A DNA stretch of 64,000 nt from Chamaecyparis obtusa (Eukaryota; Streptophyta; Pinopsida; Cupressales; Cupressaceae): positions 2,145,001-2,209,000 of the forward strand of contig BSBK01000760.1 of assembly GCA_027943335.1 (NCBI GenBank), written 5' to 3'. How positions within the stretch are numbered: position 1 is the first letter of the stretch; the number at the start of each line of letters is the position of its first letter. The translations under genes and the position numbers were made by a program. Below the pieces are notes generated by a model. That model searched no databases, had not been told where the DNA came from, and saw only the letters and a program-made list of their open reading frames with translations. Shown one piece after another: positions 1-9,929 of this stretch.

Positions 1-557
1 GTTTGCTTTTCTTGATTGTGCATGATTTAATATGAATTAATTTAATAATAAAGTGATTTATTTCCAACTTAACCAATTTTGAAAAATAAAACAATTGATT
101 TATGGGTTAATCAATTATTTTTCAAACTTTTATTCCAAAAACAATATTATTAAAAATTGACAACTTGCTTTAATTAATTAAATAAGAATTTAATCAATTA
201 TTCATAGGATTTTGGATTTATTGTCAAAATTAAATAATACAATTTAGGAATAAATATAATTAACTTCAATTTAAACAATTAAGTGGCAGAATTAAATCTA
301 ATTAATTAAATATTGAGAATATTCAATTAATCAAACTTTCGGATAAATAGGATTTATCACCAAATAATCATTAAATTAAAGATAATTATGATAAATAGGA
401 ATATTACTAAGAATATTCCCTGATACAGAGTTTAGGATAATCAATTAGGATTCGATGATGTTTAGATGTGCCTTAGGTTAGGACTTTGATGTCAATTTCG
501 TTTGATGTGTTGATATAGGAGGTTAATGAACCTATAGCCCATTTTTGGGGTATTACA
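1..557 (-). repeat. Partial 3' LTR of E1
   Basis: On the minus strand the LTR starts at 557 with TGTAATACCCC, a common start of plant gypsy LTRs, directly after a purine-rich tract. The rest is very AT-rich U3-like sequence that leaves the window on the left. The start of element D's LTR at 46565 (TGTATGCACCCTAAAATGG) is recognisably similar. No coding potential is seen here. Confidence 0.6.
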
Positions 558-571
558 TTTTGCCTCTCTTT
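558..571 (-). other. Polypurine tract of E1
   Basis: The minus strand reads AAAGAGAGGCAAAA immediately before the TGTAATACCCC LTR start. This is the expected place and composition of the plus-strand primer of an LTR retrotransposon. Confidence 0.5.
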
Positions 572-2639
572 GAATTGTTGTGCGAAGTGCAATGGTTCAA
601 AGAAAGTCTATGAATAATGTTGAAACTGATGTTTGAAATTGATATGAAACAGAAATTGATTGAAATTGATATGAAGATAATGTTAACTATAACAGCAATG
701 AACCGATGATTGCGAAAAACTGTCAAAATGCCTGATTCCAAATCTTATGATTGTGAAGAAGTGAGTGACCGATTCCAGACCCGATTGTCCTTATATTGAA
801 TCACATTGGTATCACATCTGAACCCTTCAGTTTCCGAAGAACCAAGGAAATAACACAATTGAACCGATAGTTGCAAAACTGATACAATTTACAAGATTAA
901 GAGAATACCAGATTGATATGGATCTCGATGAATCTGATATGCCCCAAGTGATGATTGATTTGCCCCAAGCGATGAGGTCTTTTTGATGAATCAACAACTA
1001 GATGTGGTTGTTGTCTCGATTACTGAGGAAAGATATGATTTTAAAAAAAAAGATATGATTTCAGTTTTAGATTATAGACTTTGAATGATGTGCAATACCA
1101 TGCCCCCTTTGGGATTAAAATTGAAATCTGACAAGAAAAGTCAGCGTTGATAGTTTAGAAGCATGTTAATTGATTTGAGAAGTGGTTATATACGTTGAAG
1201 AATGTATTTTGCATTGTTGGGATGTCCTGAAGACCAAGTTTGACTAGGTTTGACCATGAGTTGACCAAGTTGAAATTTTGATAGTTTGATGTAAGATAAT
1301 CAGTTAAGTTGAATACTGGATTTCTGTGATGAATGAAGGTTGATTATGCAAGTAGTTTACAAGATAAATGATCTCAAATTTCAATTTTGATCCCGAAAAA
1401 GGATTCTACTTGCTGTTTCATTGGAAGAACCTTCATGTGAGATTCAAATCTTATGATATGTTTAGTGTTTTTGGTTTTGAAGAATCATTTAAGTGTTCAA
1501 GAAATTTGTGAGATCATGCAAAGTGCAAAATGAAATGCAAACCTAGGACCTAGGACCTAGTCACTGATCATGTGTCAGTCATTCTCATCATTAAATTTTT
1601 AGGTAACCAGATAAATCAATACAATGTCCACTAGCTATGAAACCAAAGACATATGAATATCAATTTGTATGCGTAGGAATCAATACAACACCCACTGATT
1701 AGGAAACCATGGATATATGAATATTGATTTTGTTTTCGAAATGTTGGATTCGATATAAGCACCAAGGCATAAACGCCAGGATGACCTGAATATCATGTCC
1801 ATTTTGATATAGCAATTTGTATAAGCATCAAAACATAGATGTCATGATGACTAGAATACACCTTGCATTGCAAACACATCAAACAGTCAAGAGATCATTC
1901 TAAATCCAATGTGAATTACCCGTAGTGACCCTTTATCATTCACATCCTTAAGTAAGATCACATTTCAGAATAGGAGAAAGAATTCACTAAAAAAGATAAT
2001 AGTTAGAGCAAACTTCCTTGAATTTTCTAGGTATCAATGGTTGAGGTATGCATGGCCATACAATTTGAGATAGAGGCTCTTATAGTCAGACACCATTTCA
2101 ATCCAGAATTTCCAAAGTTGCTAGATTTTCACATACAAGAAAAATTCAAAGAAAAGATTATGCCCCCAGTCATTACTCTCTAAATCCTAAAAAGGACATC
2201 ATCAAAGAGCTTGTGGGAACACAATATGCAGAAATCTCAATGTGAATCAGTAAGAATACAAGGAGATAAAAGCATGTAAAAAGCATAGATTGTTTTCAGT
2301 TTGTGTTTGGTGTTTGATTGCATTGTTGTAGATGCAAAATCCTTTCTGGAGAGGAGACTAAATGACTGACTCGAATGAAGCTTCAAAGGACTCTGACTGG
2401 ATATGATACGTTTAAGATACATTGGAGGCCATAGGATATGACTTTGATTGCCCCCAAGTTTTAACATGGATAGGATACCGATGCGTGAGCTGATTGGTGT
2501 ACATATTGACTTATTGAAAACAGGAATGCAGAAACAAACCAGGAGATATATACAAACTAAAGCAAGACTGAAAGCTGGGAAAGACCAAGATTGCACTGAT
2601 AGATGGAGCATTTTGAAACAAGTGGCACTCATTTGCCAG
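572..2639 (-). other. E1 3' untranslated region, no gene seen
   Basis: About 2 kb without a convincing reading frame. The minus strand carries several copies of a G-rich TTGGGGGCA or TTGGGGCA motif (near 945, 960, 1095, 2162 and 2450) like the stretch that follows integrase in many plant gypsy elements. An open frame on the minus strand at 2237-2650 has no recognisable domain and I treat it as chance. Confidence 0.4.
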
Positions 2640-2830
2640 GTTTTCACCATCTTGGCAGAGATTCTATTTTTGCTACCAAGGCGCCTGTTTCCAGGTTTTC
2701 ACCAAGGCACTTTTTTCTTTTTCTTATTTTTTTGTATTTTTCATTTTTTCAATTTTTTTTTGTACTTTTGATATTTTTTACTTTTTTTGTGAATCATCAA
2801 GGCGCCCATTGCTAGGTTTTCACCAAGATG
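2640..2830 (-). repeat. Repeated GENLATGAL-type peptide block after E1 integrase
   Basis: On the minus strand two imperfect copies, near 2825-2795 and 2710-2672, can be read as GENLAMGAL and GENLETGALVAK, with a third partial copy near 2640. The DNA motif is close to GGTGAAAACCTGGCAACAGGCGCC. Related copies lie at 4060-4215 (minus) and 14781-14935 (plus). Such peptides trail the integrase in some plant gypsy polyproteins; here the frame is interrupted by A-rich tracts. Confidence 0.45.
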
Positions 2831-2898
2831 TTCATTTTTTCAGCACTTTTTCCAATTTTAAATATTTTTTCAGGACATTTTACCATAGATTGAATTCT

Positions 2899-3345
2899 TT
2901 AGGGATAGAATTTCTTTACATGGAGAACGTTGATTGGTTCTCGAAGCTGTTCTCCTTTAGTTGTTGAGAGTTGATAGGAACCAGAGCCAAAAGTTGCAAT
3001 GATTACAAAGGGACCCAACCAGTTGGGTTCAAACTTCCCCTTGCATTCTCAATGTGATTGATTTTTAGGATTCTCTCTCAATACTAGATCACCAACCTGA
3101 AATTCTTTGTGTCTGACTTTCTTGTTGTAGCCTCTAGACATTCTTTTTTGATACACTCTGAGATGATCATACGCTACTTCTATGTGCTCATCTAGTAGTT
3201 CAAGTTCTTGCAACCTAGACACTCTGTAGTCATCATCAGTTACTAGACCATGCATTCTGATTCTTAGTGATGGGATTTCAAGCTCAATAGGTAGTACCGC
3301 TTTAGACCGATAAACTAAAGTAAATGGTGTAGCCCCAGTAGGTGT
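2899..3345 (-). pseudogene. Integrase C-terminal fragment of E1 (Ty3/gypsy)
   Basis: The minus strand encodes the end of a gypsy integrase. Recognisable pieces are TPTGATPFTLVY, the segment VLPIELEIPSLRI, the FQVGDLVLRENPKN block and, after an in-frame TGA at 3049-3051, a GKFEPNWLGPFVI segment ending at a natural stop (2899-2901). The TGA stands where an Arg codon (CGA) would fit, as expected from C-to-T decay at CG. This part of integrase binds DNA ends and steers integration. The catalytic core is missing: upstream the frame runs straight into a 12-bp minisatellite. No function is expected. Confidence 0.85.
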
Positions 3346-3533
3346 TCTAATACTTTTTCTGATACTGGTTCTAATACTTGTTTTGATACTTGTTCTGATA
3401 TTGGTTCTGATACTGGTTCTGATACTTGTTCTGATACTGGTTCTGATACTGGTTCTAATACTTGTTCTGATACTTGTTCTGATACTTGGTTCTGATAATG
3501 GTTCTGATACTTGTTCTGATACTTGATATACTT
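3345..3533 (-). repeat. 12-bp minisatellite encoding (SIRT)n in E1 integrase
   Basis: About 15 copies of a 12-bp unit, TCTGATACTTGT or TCTGATACTGGT on the plus strand. On the minus strand this reads as repeated Ser-Ile-Arg-Thr for about 12 units. A one-base longer unit near 3489 shifts the frame so the remaining units read Val-Ser-Glu-Gln/Pro. The array joins the integrase at the point where the family has an RTSIRTPTGATPF-like sequence, so the unit probably arose from those integrase codons. Confidence 0.85.
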
Positions 3534-3564
3534 GATAGCATCTTTTTCCATTGCAAACTCCCAA

Positions 3565-4330
3565 GCAAGATCATATCATGCAGTCCCAATGTCTAGCAAG
3601 GTGGAGAACAAGAGGGATTGGCAAGCTGGTGGAAGAGATGGAAGACAAGAGAATGAAGGAGAATGAAGGGAAGAAATCCTCAAGGTAAAACTCCTCAAGA
3701 ATACCCAAGCTAGGGAAAAATTGTCATGTAAAGCACATTTGGACGAGAAATGAAAGACCAGCATAGGATAAGTCACAAATGTGTAATGCCAAAGAAGGAA
3801 AGGATGTAGTCCAAAGGAGTAGACATGTCAAGAGGTTTCATAGCACCGTGTTTTACTCTTTTTCCTTTTTTTCTTTTAGATCAAGACCAAAGGGGAAAAG
3901 GATAGTGATAGGTGAAAATGAATGGAGGAAAATAGACATGAAGGCTAAACAAGAAAGGAATGAAAGCAAGATCATCATAAGATAGCTCACAGGATAGCCA
4001 AATGTTTGTGTATAGATCAACTTTGTCAAGATGAAAGAAAGAAGATGGAATGGATGAAATATGTAGAAGAACTACACATGATGCCTGATTGCCAGGTTTT
4101 CATCATGGTAATTATCCAAGGTGTCACAAGGGAGTGGTTTTCACCATAAGATGAATTTATTTCTCTTTACTTTTGCTACCAAGGCGCCTGTTTCCAGGTT
4201 TTCAACTAGGCACATTTTCAATTTTTTTTTTTCATTTCTCTTTTTTTTTTTTTAATGAATTTTTTTGTTGGAAGAAGGCAAGCTTTTTAGATAATGCTCC
4301 TTGAAAAGATAAACCATGATATGCCAAGGA
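3565..4330 (-). other. E1 spacer with a second GENLATGAL block
   Basis: No convincing gene. At 4060-4215 the minus strand carries the same TGAAAACCTGG...AGGCGCCTTGGTAGC repeat found at 2640-2830. Its surroundings match 14781-14935 of fragment H, including the AAAGAGAAATAA spacer. The rest, 3565-4059, is low-complexity sequence with poly-T and purine-rich stretches. Confidence 0.4.
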
Positions 4331-4399
4331 TTCAAAATGATATGCTCAAAGATGCTGGTAGGGAAAAGGAGATGGAAGAGAAAAATTGAGGATAAGGTT

Positions 4400-6500
4400 T
4401 TATGTAAAGCAAGTGAGGTTGGAAGATAGGAGGAATAGGAAAATGAGGATAAAGGATAGAAGGTAGAAGGATAATGAATGGAAGGATTGTGAAAGGGTAG
4501 ATGGAAAGGAAGGCAAGATCAATGTCAACACACACCTTGAAGGGTGGCAGGAGGATGGAGGAAATGTGAATGAAGGAATACATGAAGGAATATGGTGAAT
4601 GGATAGCAAAGGTTGTGGTTTAGGCACATGGAATGGAAGAATGTTTTTGGAAGAAGATGAAATGGAAGCCTTTGGAAGCTTGAATGTCAACTTTACTTGT
4701 TGCTCAACATTAGACTCTTTCAAGAGAAATTTTGGAATCCATATACTCGTAGGCTTTTTATTTCATTTTGATGATCTAGAGAGAATATCTTCAATGATGA
4801 ATTTTGCAACCCATACTTGTCTTGTACTTTTTTTCTTAGATATCTCTTTTGACTTTATGCTTCCATGTCGATTAGAGGAGACATGGTGATCTTCTTTTTT
4901 TGATGGATTCTTGTATTACTTCTTTTTCTTATATTAAACATTCAAGTTAATTCCAAAAGACTTGGGAGTTGTGGAAGAAGGAGGATATGCCTGGTTTAGA
5001 TGGGTGGGTGGATGAGAAGGATTCAAGGGTATGCATCTATGTTGATCTTGAGGAAAGATAGGAGATGGAGGGATGTAAGGACCCAAAATGGATGGCGAAT
5101 TAGGAGAGTTATGAGGGGAAAGTGAAGGGACATAAGGACCCAAGATGGAAGGCAGATGTGAAGCCCTTAGTAGTGGTGGAGGAGGTCCAAAGATGGATGT
5201 GGGAAATGCAAAAGGATAATCAATAAGTTCATCAACATCTATATGACAACCAAGGATATCATCATCTTTAGAGTGAGCATTAGAATTTTCAATAGAATCA
5301 TGGGCATATTGAATATGAGAACCTTATTTGATAGGATTGTTCAAATCTTGCAAAGACTTAGGAAAAGTAGAAAGTGGAAACAAACATGGAGTGGTAGAAT
5401 AAGAAGATGGAAGACTTTGATCTTGACAAGGATCTTTGGATAGCATAAGCATATAATTTGTCTCTTGGTTTTCAATAGGCTTAACATTGGAAGTAGCAAC
5501 ACTATTTTTAATAACCTTATTAGAAGTATCATCTTTGGAAAATGAAAGTGTACTAAGGTTAGTTTGATGGTCAATAAGCTCAACAATGTAAGTAGTAGCG
5601 TTATCTTGCTTAGGAGAAGACTAAAGACATGATGGAATGCATGAGAAAGGGTGTGCAGGATCAAAAGAACCCTAAAGTAGATAAGAGACATCATGAAAAG
5701 GAGTGGATGAAATGGAGGGTTCTTGATCTTGATCCTTCTTTATGTTCTTTTCTTTATCATTTTTAGAGTCCTCTTGACATGGAGCCACTTCTAAGGACAA
5801 GGTATCATGCTGAAATTGTACGGAAGATGTTGGAAGAGATGGTGAAGGACTAGCTGAAGTAGGCATTATAGCGTATACATGCTTAGGCTCATTAAGTTTA
5901 GCATTATTGAAAGTATTTGCAGCCAAGTGAAGGTTAGCTTGAGTTTCTTTGAGAGGTAGCCCTTGAGGATAACTATAGGGAATTCTATGATAAGTATCAG
6001 GGCTTGTGTTGGATGAAGGTTCTGTGAAAGATTTGATAGGGTTGGGAGCTTTAGGAAATGTATGGGTATTGGTCAAGGAAGTAGGGGATAGAAGGGAACC
6101 ATCACAAGACAAAGGTTCAACATTAACCTGATCTTTCTTGAGAGTGCAATCTTTATTTTCAGCATGAGAATTCTTAGAGGAGAGATCCTTATAGTATGCA
6201 CATTTATAATCAGCTCGGTAAGCTTTCTCTTCCTCAATAGAAGTAGATGTATCATCTAGGTATTGTTCACAGAAATCATCAAGTCTCTTTCAAAATCAGA
6301 ATCATATGGATCACCATCACGATCTATCCAACATGATGGCCCATTTGTAGCAAGCAGGAACACACGACGAGGAGGATTCTTAGGAACATAGGTGTCATAA
6401 GTATCATTATATTGTCTATCATCATAGTCATCATAGTCTCCAAAGATGGATGTGTCACTCTCTGTGGAAGAGGCATCATAAGGATTGTCACATTGCTCAC
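4400..6500 (-). pseudogene. Extra proline-rich ORF of E1 (unknown function)
   Basis: A long minus-strand coding remnant, open in pieces (5672-6112 and 4934-5143 are the best) and broken by stops and frameshifts. From its N-terminal side it shows an acidic Asp/Tyr-rich part (near 6420-6480), a VFLLATNGPSCW segment near 6340, a Ser/Pro/Asn-rich middle, and a proline-rich part with repeated SILGPYIPPS-like motifs near 5050-5140. Downstream, near 4800-4720, come segments like WVAKFII and WIPKFLL. Fragment H has the same proline motifs, so this is a shared protein of the family. It follows gag. I recognise no enzyme domain and assign no function. Confidence 0.5.
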
Positions 6501-6507
6501 ATTCTAT

Positions 6508-6783
6508 CTAGGGGCATGGTGACATGTACAAGTCTTTATCAAATGGAAAAGGACATAGAGCTTCCATGGAGAACTCTTTAGGTTCCTTTTCTTTCTCAAG
6601 TTTGTTAAGTTTGACTTGCATTGCATGCATCTGTTTCATCATAGCTATGATTATAATTTCTTCCTCATGTGTACTAATTATTTGAGACATGTTAGGAGTT
6701 TTAGGACTCCTTTTAATAGATTGATGTAGAGTTTTTTGATTGACTCCTTGAATTGATGAAGGAGGAATGTAACCAGTTTTCAA
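6508..6783 (-). pseudogene. gag: gag N-terminal fragment of E1 (Ty3/gypsy)
   Basis: A 91-codon open frame on the minus strand. It has a short coiled-coil-like part (MKQMHAMQVKLNKLEKEKE) followed by FSMEALCPFPFDKDLYMSPCP, the block that stands just before the capsid domain in many plant gypsy gag proteins. Element D has the matching FPNPFDKSVSMKDFP block. A stop ends the frame before the capsid domain proper, which is absent here. Gag would form the virus-like particle. Confidence 0.65.
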
Positions 6784-7379
6784 TCAAAAATTGCCAAGAC
6801 CGTTGTCCTCGTAAAGACCAGAATTGTAAAGTTGTTTCAGAGTGGGACCTTGGTGAGTAGTCAAAGGTATGATATGAGATGTTCCTTCCAATTTCTTGTG
6901 TGAGGAAGCTCTAGTTTCCACCATTAACCCTGGATGATGCAAAAGAATAAGATACAGACAACTAAAAAATAATTTGATTCAAGAAGATCTAATGACGCAA
7001 CCTTGTCAAGGTTTGATTGATTGAAGATTTGATTGGACATGAGTGATGTGTAATATGCCCTGGATGTATGGGTAGATGCCCAAAAGATAGTGGACAAGAT
7101 ATCACAACACTTAGTCATTTTGATGATTGATTGAAGATTGATAGTTATGACAAGGTTTTGACACAAGATGATAAAGACTCAAATCGATTAAATAGAAGGC
7201 TAAATCGGATTCAAAAGGACACTTTAGGAAAATGATTGGATTCTCAATAGCTACTTCTCTATTCCTGACACAGTGATTTGTTCGAAAGATTCTAGAAATA
7301 GGCAAAAAAGCTAAGTATCTGGCAATTTTGACAATTTTCTGACAACTTTTCAAAATTTTCCCAAACGACACTTTGCAGA

Positions 7380-7580
7380 CTCATACGACAGTGGGTGTGC
7401 TATGAAATGACAGTTGAAAATCTCGTACGATAGTTTCAAAACTCACAGAATAGTTGCTAGCAAGATTTGAATTTTTGAATTTGACTGGCAGAAAGACTCG
7501 TATGACATCGGGTTCTTTACCATACGACAATTGGGCAGTAATGAAATGACATTTGATAAAAACTCGTATGACTTTCTGAC
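7380..7580. repeat. First cluster of TCGTACGA-type motifs
   Basis: Copies of TCRTAYGA followed by A, C or GG-rich words stand at about 7381, 7426, 7497 and 7564, with related ATACGACAATTGGG at 7522. Spacing between the first and third is about 116 bp. The same words recur at 8924-9240. Confidence 0.55.
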
Positions 7581-8923
7581 CTCCTGAGAAGACTTTTGAC
7601 TCCAGAAGGGAATTTCACTTCAAATTTTGCAAATTTAGGATTTTCAATTTTGGACTGTTTGCAAATGGTACTGTCCAGATTTTAGGATTGTAACAGATTT
7701 GTTCATTTTCAATAACCAGATAGATAAATAAGCACGCAAAACAACAAGCAAGTGATTTCAAGCATGTCTAAAAATAATGAACAAGGGAAAAAGAAACCTT
7801 GTGCATGAACAATCAAGTGATTTTATTTGTTCTAATCCTTAGAAGCACTAATTGTGTATGTTCCAAATTTTTTTTGCAATAACGCACATATTCCTGAAAA
7901 TGAAAATTTGGCCTTGCTATGGTTTTTAGTAATGGTCTGACTCTTTAACTTTTATGATCCAAGAGGGTGAACTCCAATCTAGGTGCACCGGGGTTTTGAC
8001 ATATTCTGAGAACTTAACCTTCAGGATCTGTTAGGGAGATCTGATAGCCCAACAAGAGACCACACCTGTGGAGATTTCTTCCAACAGGATATTTATATAG
8101 CGGTTGTCACTACCATGGTGAAAATGGCTATTACTGCTTGAGGTTCTATCAACATGGTTGACCCAATTAAGGGAATGTCCACTACAGTTAACCCTCTCTA
8201 AAGGTGACTCACAAAATATACCACATGGAGACTGGTTCCAGATTCAAGGATTTGGGTTTTTGGTACTATCCAAAAAGGAAGTAGAGCATAATCCCCTAGC
8301 CTTTTCACTTTTAACCCAAACAAAGAAGTTATTAATCTGACACGCTAAGACCAAGATATCTCACAAAGATCTATGATGTCAATTCCTTATGATCTATCAA
8401 CCTCTCCGGAGAGAGAATGCATCGATGAAAAGTTGAAGACACATGGATCTAGTGGAATGTGAGACTCCCTCAGTATCCTCCCTACCTACAAGGGTTCCTT
8501 CCTTGAGAGGAGCTTTGCTACAAACTCACTCTCTCAAGAGCCACAAATAGTGTTCATAGGGCCTATTTCCTATGTGTAACAAAGATGTTGAAAAGCAAAT
8601 CTATGTTCATTTTTAAACCCCAAATGAACTATGTGATATGAAAGCAGTAAAGGTCACACAAGCTTGACATGCAAGATGTTCTTTTTAATCCAAATTGAAA
8701 TTTTATCAGCTAAAAAAGATTACCTAAATTCCTCACAACACGCTTAGTAGATGCTTACCTATTTTTAGCAATTCTTGCACTTTTCCCAATCCAAAACCAG
8801 TGAAAATCAATCAAAAATAGAGAATTTCAATTGTTAGGGTTAGCTGTTAGTCGAAATTTGAAAACCAAATCTGACAAACTACCTGAAAAAGTGAAATGAC
8901 AATTGAACACTAGTACAGAAACT

Positions 8924-9240
8924 CGTACGATAGTGGGTTACCTCCTAGACGATAGTCCAGAAACTCGTACGACTCTGGGCACCAGATCATACGATAGTCA
9001 AGATTCCAAATGACACTTTGATCCTGCTGATATGATTCTTGAACAAATCAACTGTTGTACGATAGTGGGTATCCTCCCAAATGATAGTCCAGAAACTCGT
9101 ACGACACTGGGTATCAGATCATACGACAATTGAGCTTTCAAACGATAATGTTTTTCTGATGATACGAGCCTCGATCAAATCAACTGTCATACAATAGTGG
9201 GTATCTCCTGATACGAGTTTCTGACAAAACTCGTATGACA
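8924..9240. repeat. 132-bp tandem repeat with TCGTACGA motifs
   Basis: The phrase GTACGATAGTGGGT starts at 8925 and 9057 and, as ATACAATAGTGGGT, at 9189, an exact 132-bp period over about 2.4 units. Each unit also carries AGAAACTCGTACGAC...TGGG and GATCATACGA. Many copies differ only by TG/CA changes at the two CpG sites, as expected from decay of methylated cytosine. Confidence 0.75.
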
Positions 9241-9401
9241 ACTGTATGAATAGAAATTAAAAATCATAGTGTACAAATAGTTTTGATAGAAAAAGTGCTA
9301 AAATTTTTAAATAACGTCTTGCAGAGTATACCAGAACCCTTGAAACCATTAACCTCAAAAGATAAAAAAAATTGATAGAAATGAAGGGAAACCCATTTCA
9401 G

Positions 9402-9420
9402 GGCCCCACAGTGGGCACCA
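9402..9420 (-). other. Primer-binding site of E1
   Basis: The minus strand reads TGGTGCCCACTGTGGGGCC just inside the LTR end, close to the TGGCGCCCACCGTGGGG site of many plant gypsy elements. The differences are C-to-T and G-to-A. Element D has the same site in another decayed form at 47678. Confidence 0.65.
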
Positions 9421-9424
9421 AAAA

Positions 9425-9929
9425 TGTGTGTGTGAATTTTGTACCTGATCTATAGACACAACACTTCAGTAAAACATTAGAGGTTAGCAAAAATGAAATC
9501 GTGCAATGAATTGAAAGCTAAACTAACCAGGCGATTTACTGCCTTCTAATAGGTGCGAGTATGATGTTCTCAGATTGTATCGAGATCAGTGACCTTGATG
9601 ACACCTAAATGAAGGATTTGAATGCAAAACTGACATGAAATATGAATGCAATTAATCTATTTTTTTGGTTTTTCTGGCAATAATATGATAAACTGATATG
9701 CAAACTAGTCTAGAATGAACTGATATGAAATTGATCCAACAATGATATGAAAATGAATCTAAACGAATGTAAAAACCAAATTGATCTCACAATAGCCTTG
9801 ATTTGCATTAAGCTTTTGATTCTCCAAATTCTAATTCTTCAAAATAGTTGTGCAATTTGTAGACAATTTTGGCAGAGTAAGCTTGCAAAATTATGAGATG
9901 ATTTTAGAAGAGCTGAGGCCTTAATTTAT
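9425..9929 (-). repeat. Partial 5' LTR of E1 (U5 side)
   Basis: The minus-strand LTR end reads CACACA followed by TTTTTGG and the PBS, as in element D. The LTR is cut at about 9930 where element A's integrase homology starts, so it cannot be compared with the left LTR, of which only the opposite part is in the window. The boundary with A is approximate. Confidence 0.5.

Larger units (their letters stand above)
6784..9401 (-). other. E1 leader region (between PBS and gag)
   Basis: About 2.6 kb with no convincing gene. The part 7930-8600, read on the minus strand, matches 48650-49330 of element D (shared blocks include GGCCCTATGAACACTATTTG and the AGAGAGGGTTAAC...GGGTCAACCA block). So E1 and D have related leaders in opposite orientation. 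On either side of this part lie clusters of a TCGTACGA-type motif, listed separately. Confidence 0.55.
1..9929 (-). mobile_element. E1: decayed Ty3/gypsy element, minus strand
   Basis: Read on the minus strand from right to left this holds, in order, a partial 5' LTR, a PBS-like site, a long leader, a gag fragment, a proline-rich extra ORF, an integrase C-terminal fragment, a 3' untranslated stretch, a polypurine tract and the start of a 3' LTR that runs off the window. No protease, reverse transcriptase or RNase H can be seen between gag and integrase, so the pol core has been lost or replaced. The leader shares blocks with that of element D. The right end is cut by element A near 9930. Assignment to Ty3/gypsy rests on the integrase tail and gag motifs; the exact lineage is inferred. 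Confidence 0.7.

Noticed and set aside
2237..2650. 137-codon minus-strand open frame as a gene
   Set aside because: No domain, hydrophobic only by composition, and overlaps the GENLATGAL block and a plus-strand frame of similar length.
3345..3533. Regular short repeats that could suggest a CRISPR array
   Set aside because: Units are a contiguous 12-bp tandem with no spacers, lie in a plant retrotransposon and code in frame with integrase.
8924..9240. 132-bp repeats as a satellite array or CRISPR
   Set aside because: Only about 2.4 units, no unique spacers, and located in the leader of a gypsy element.
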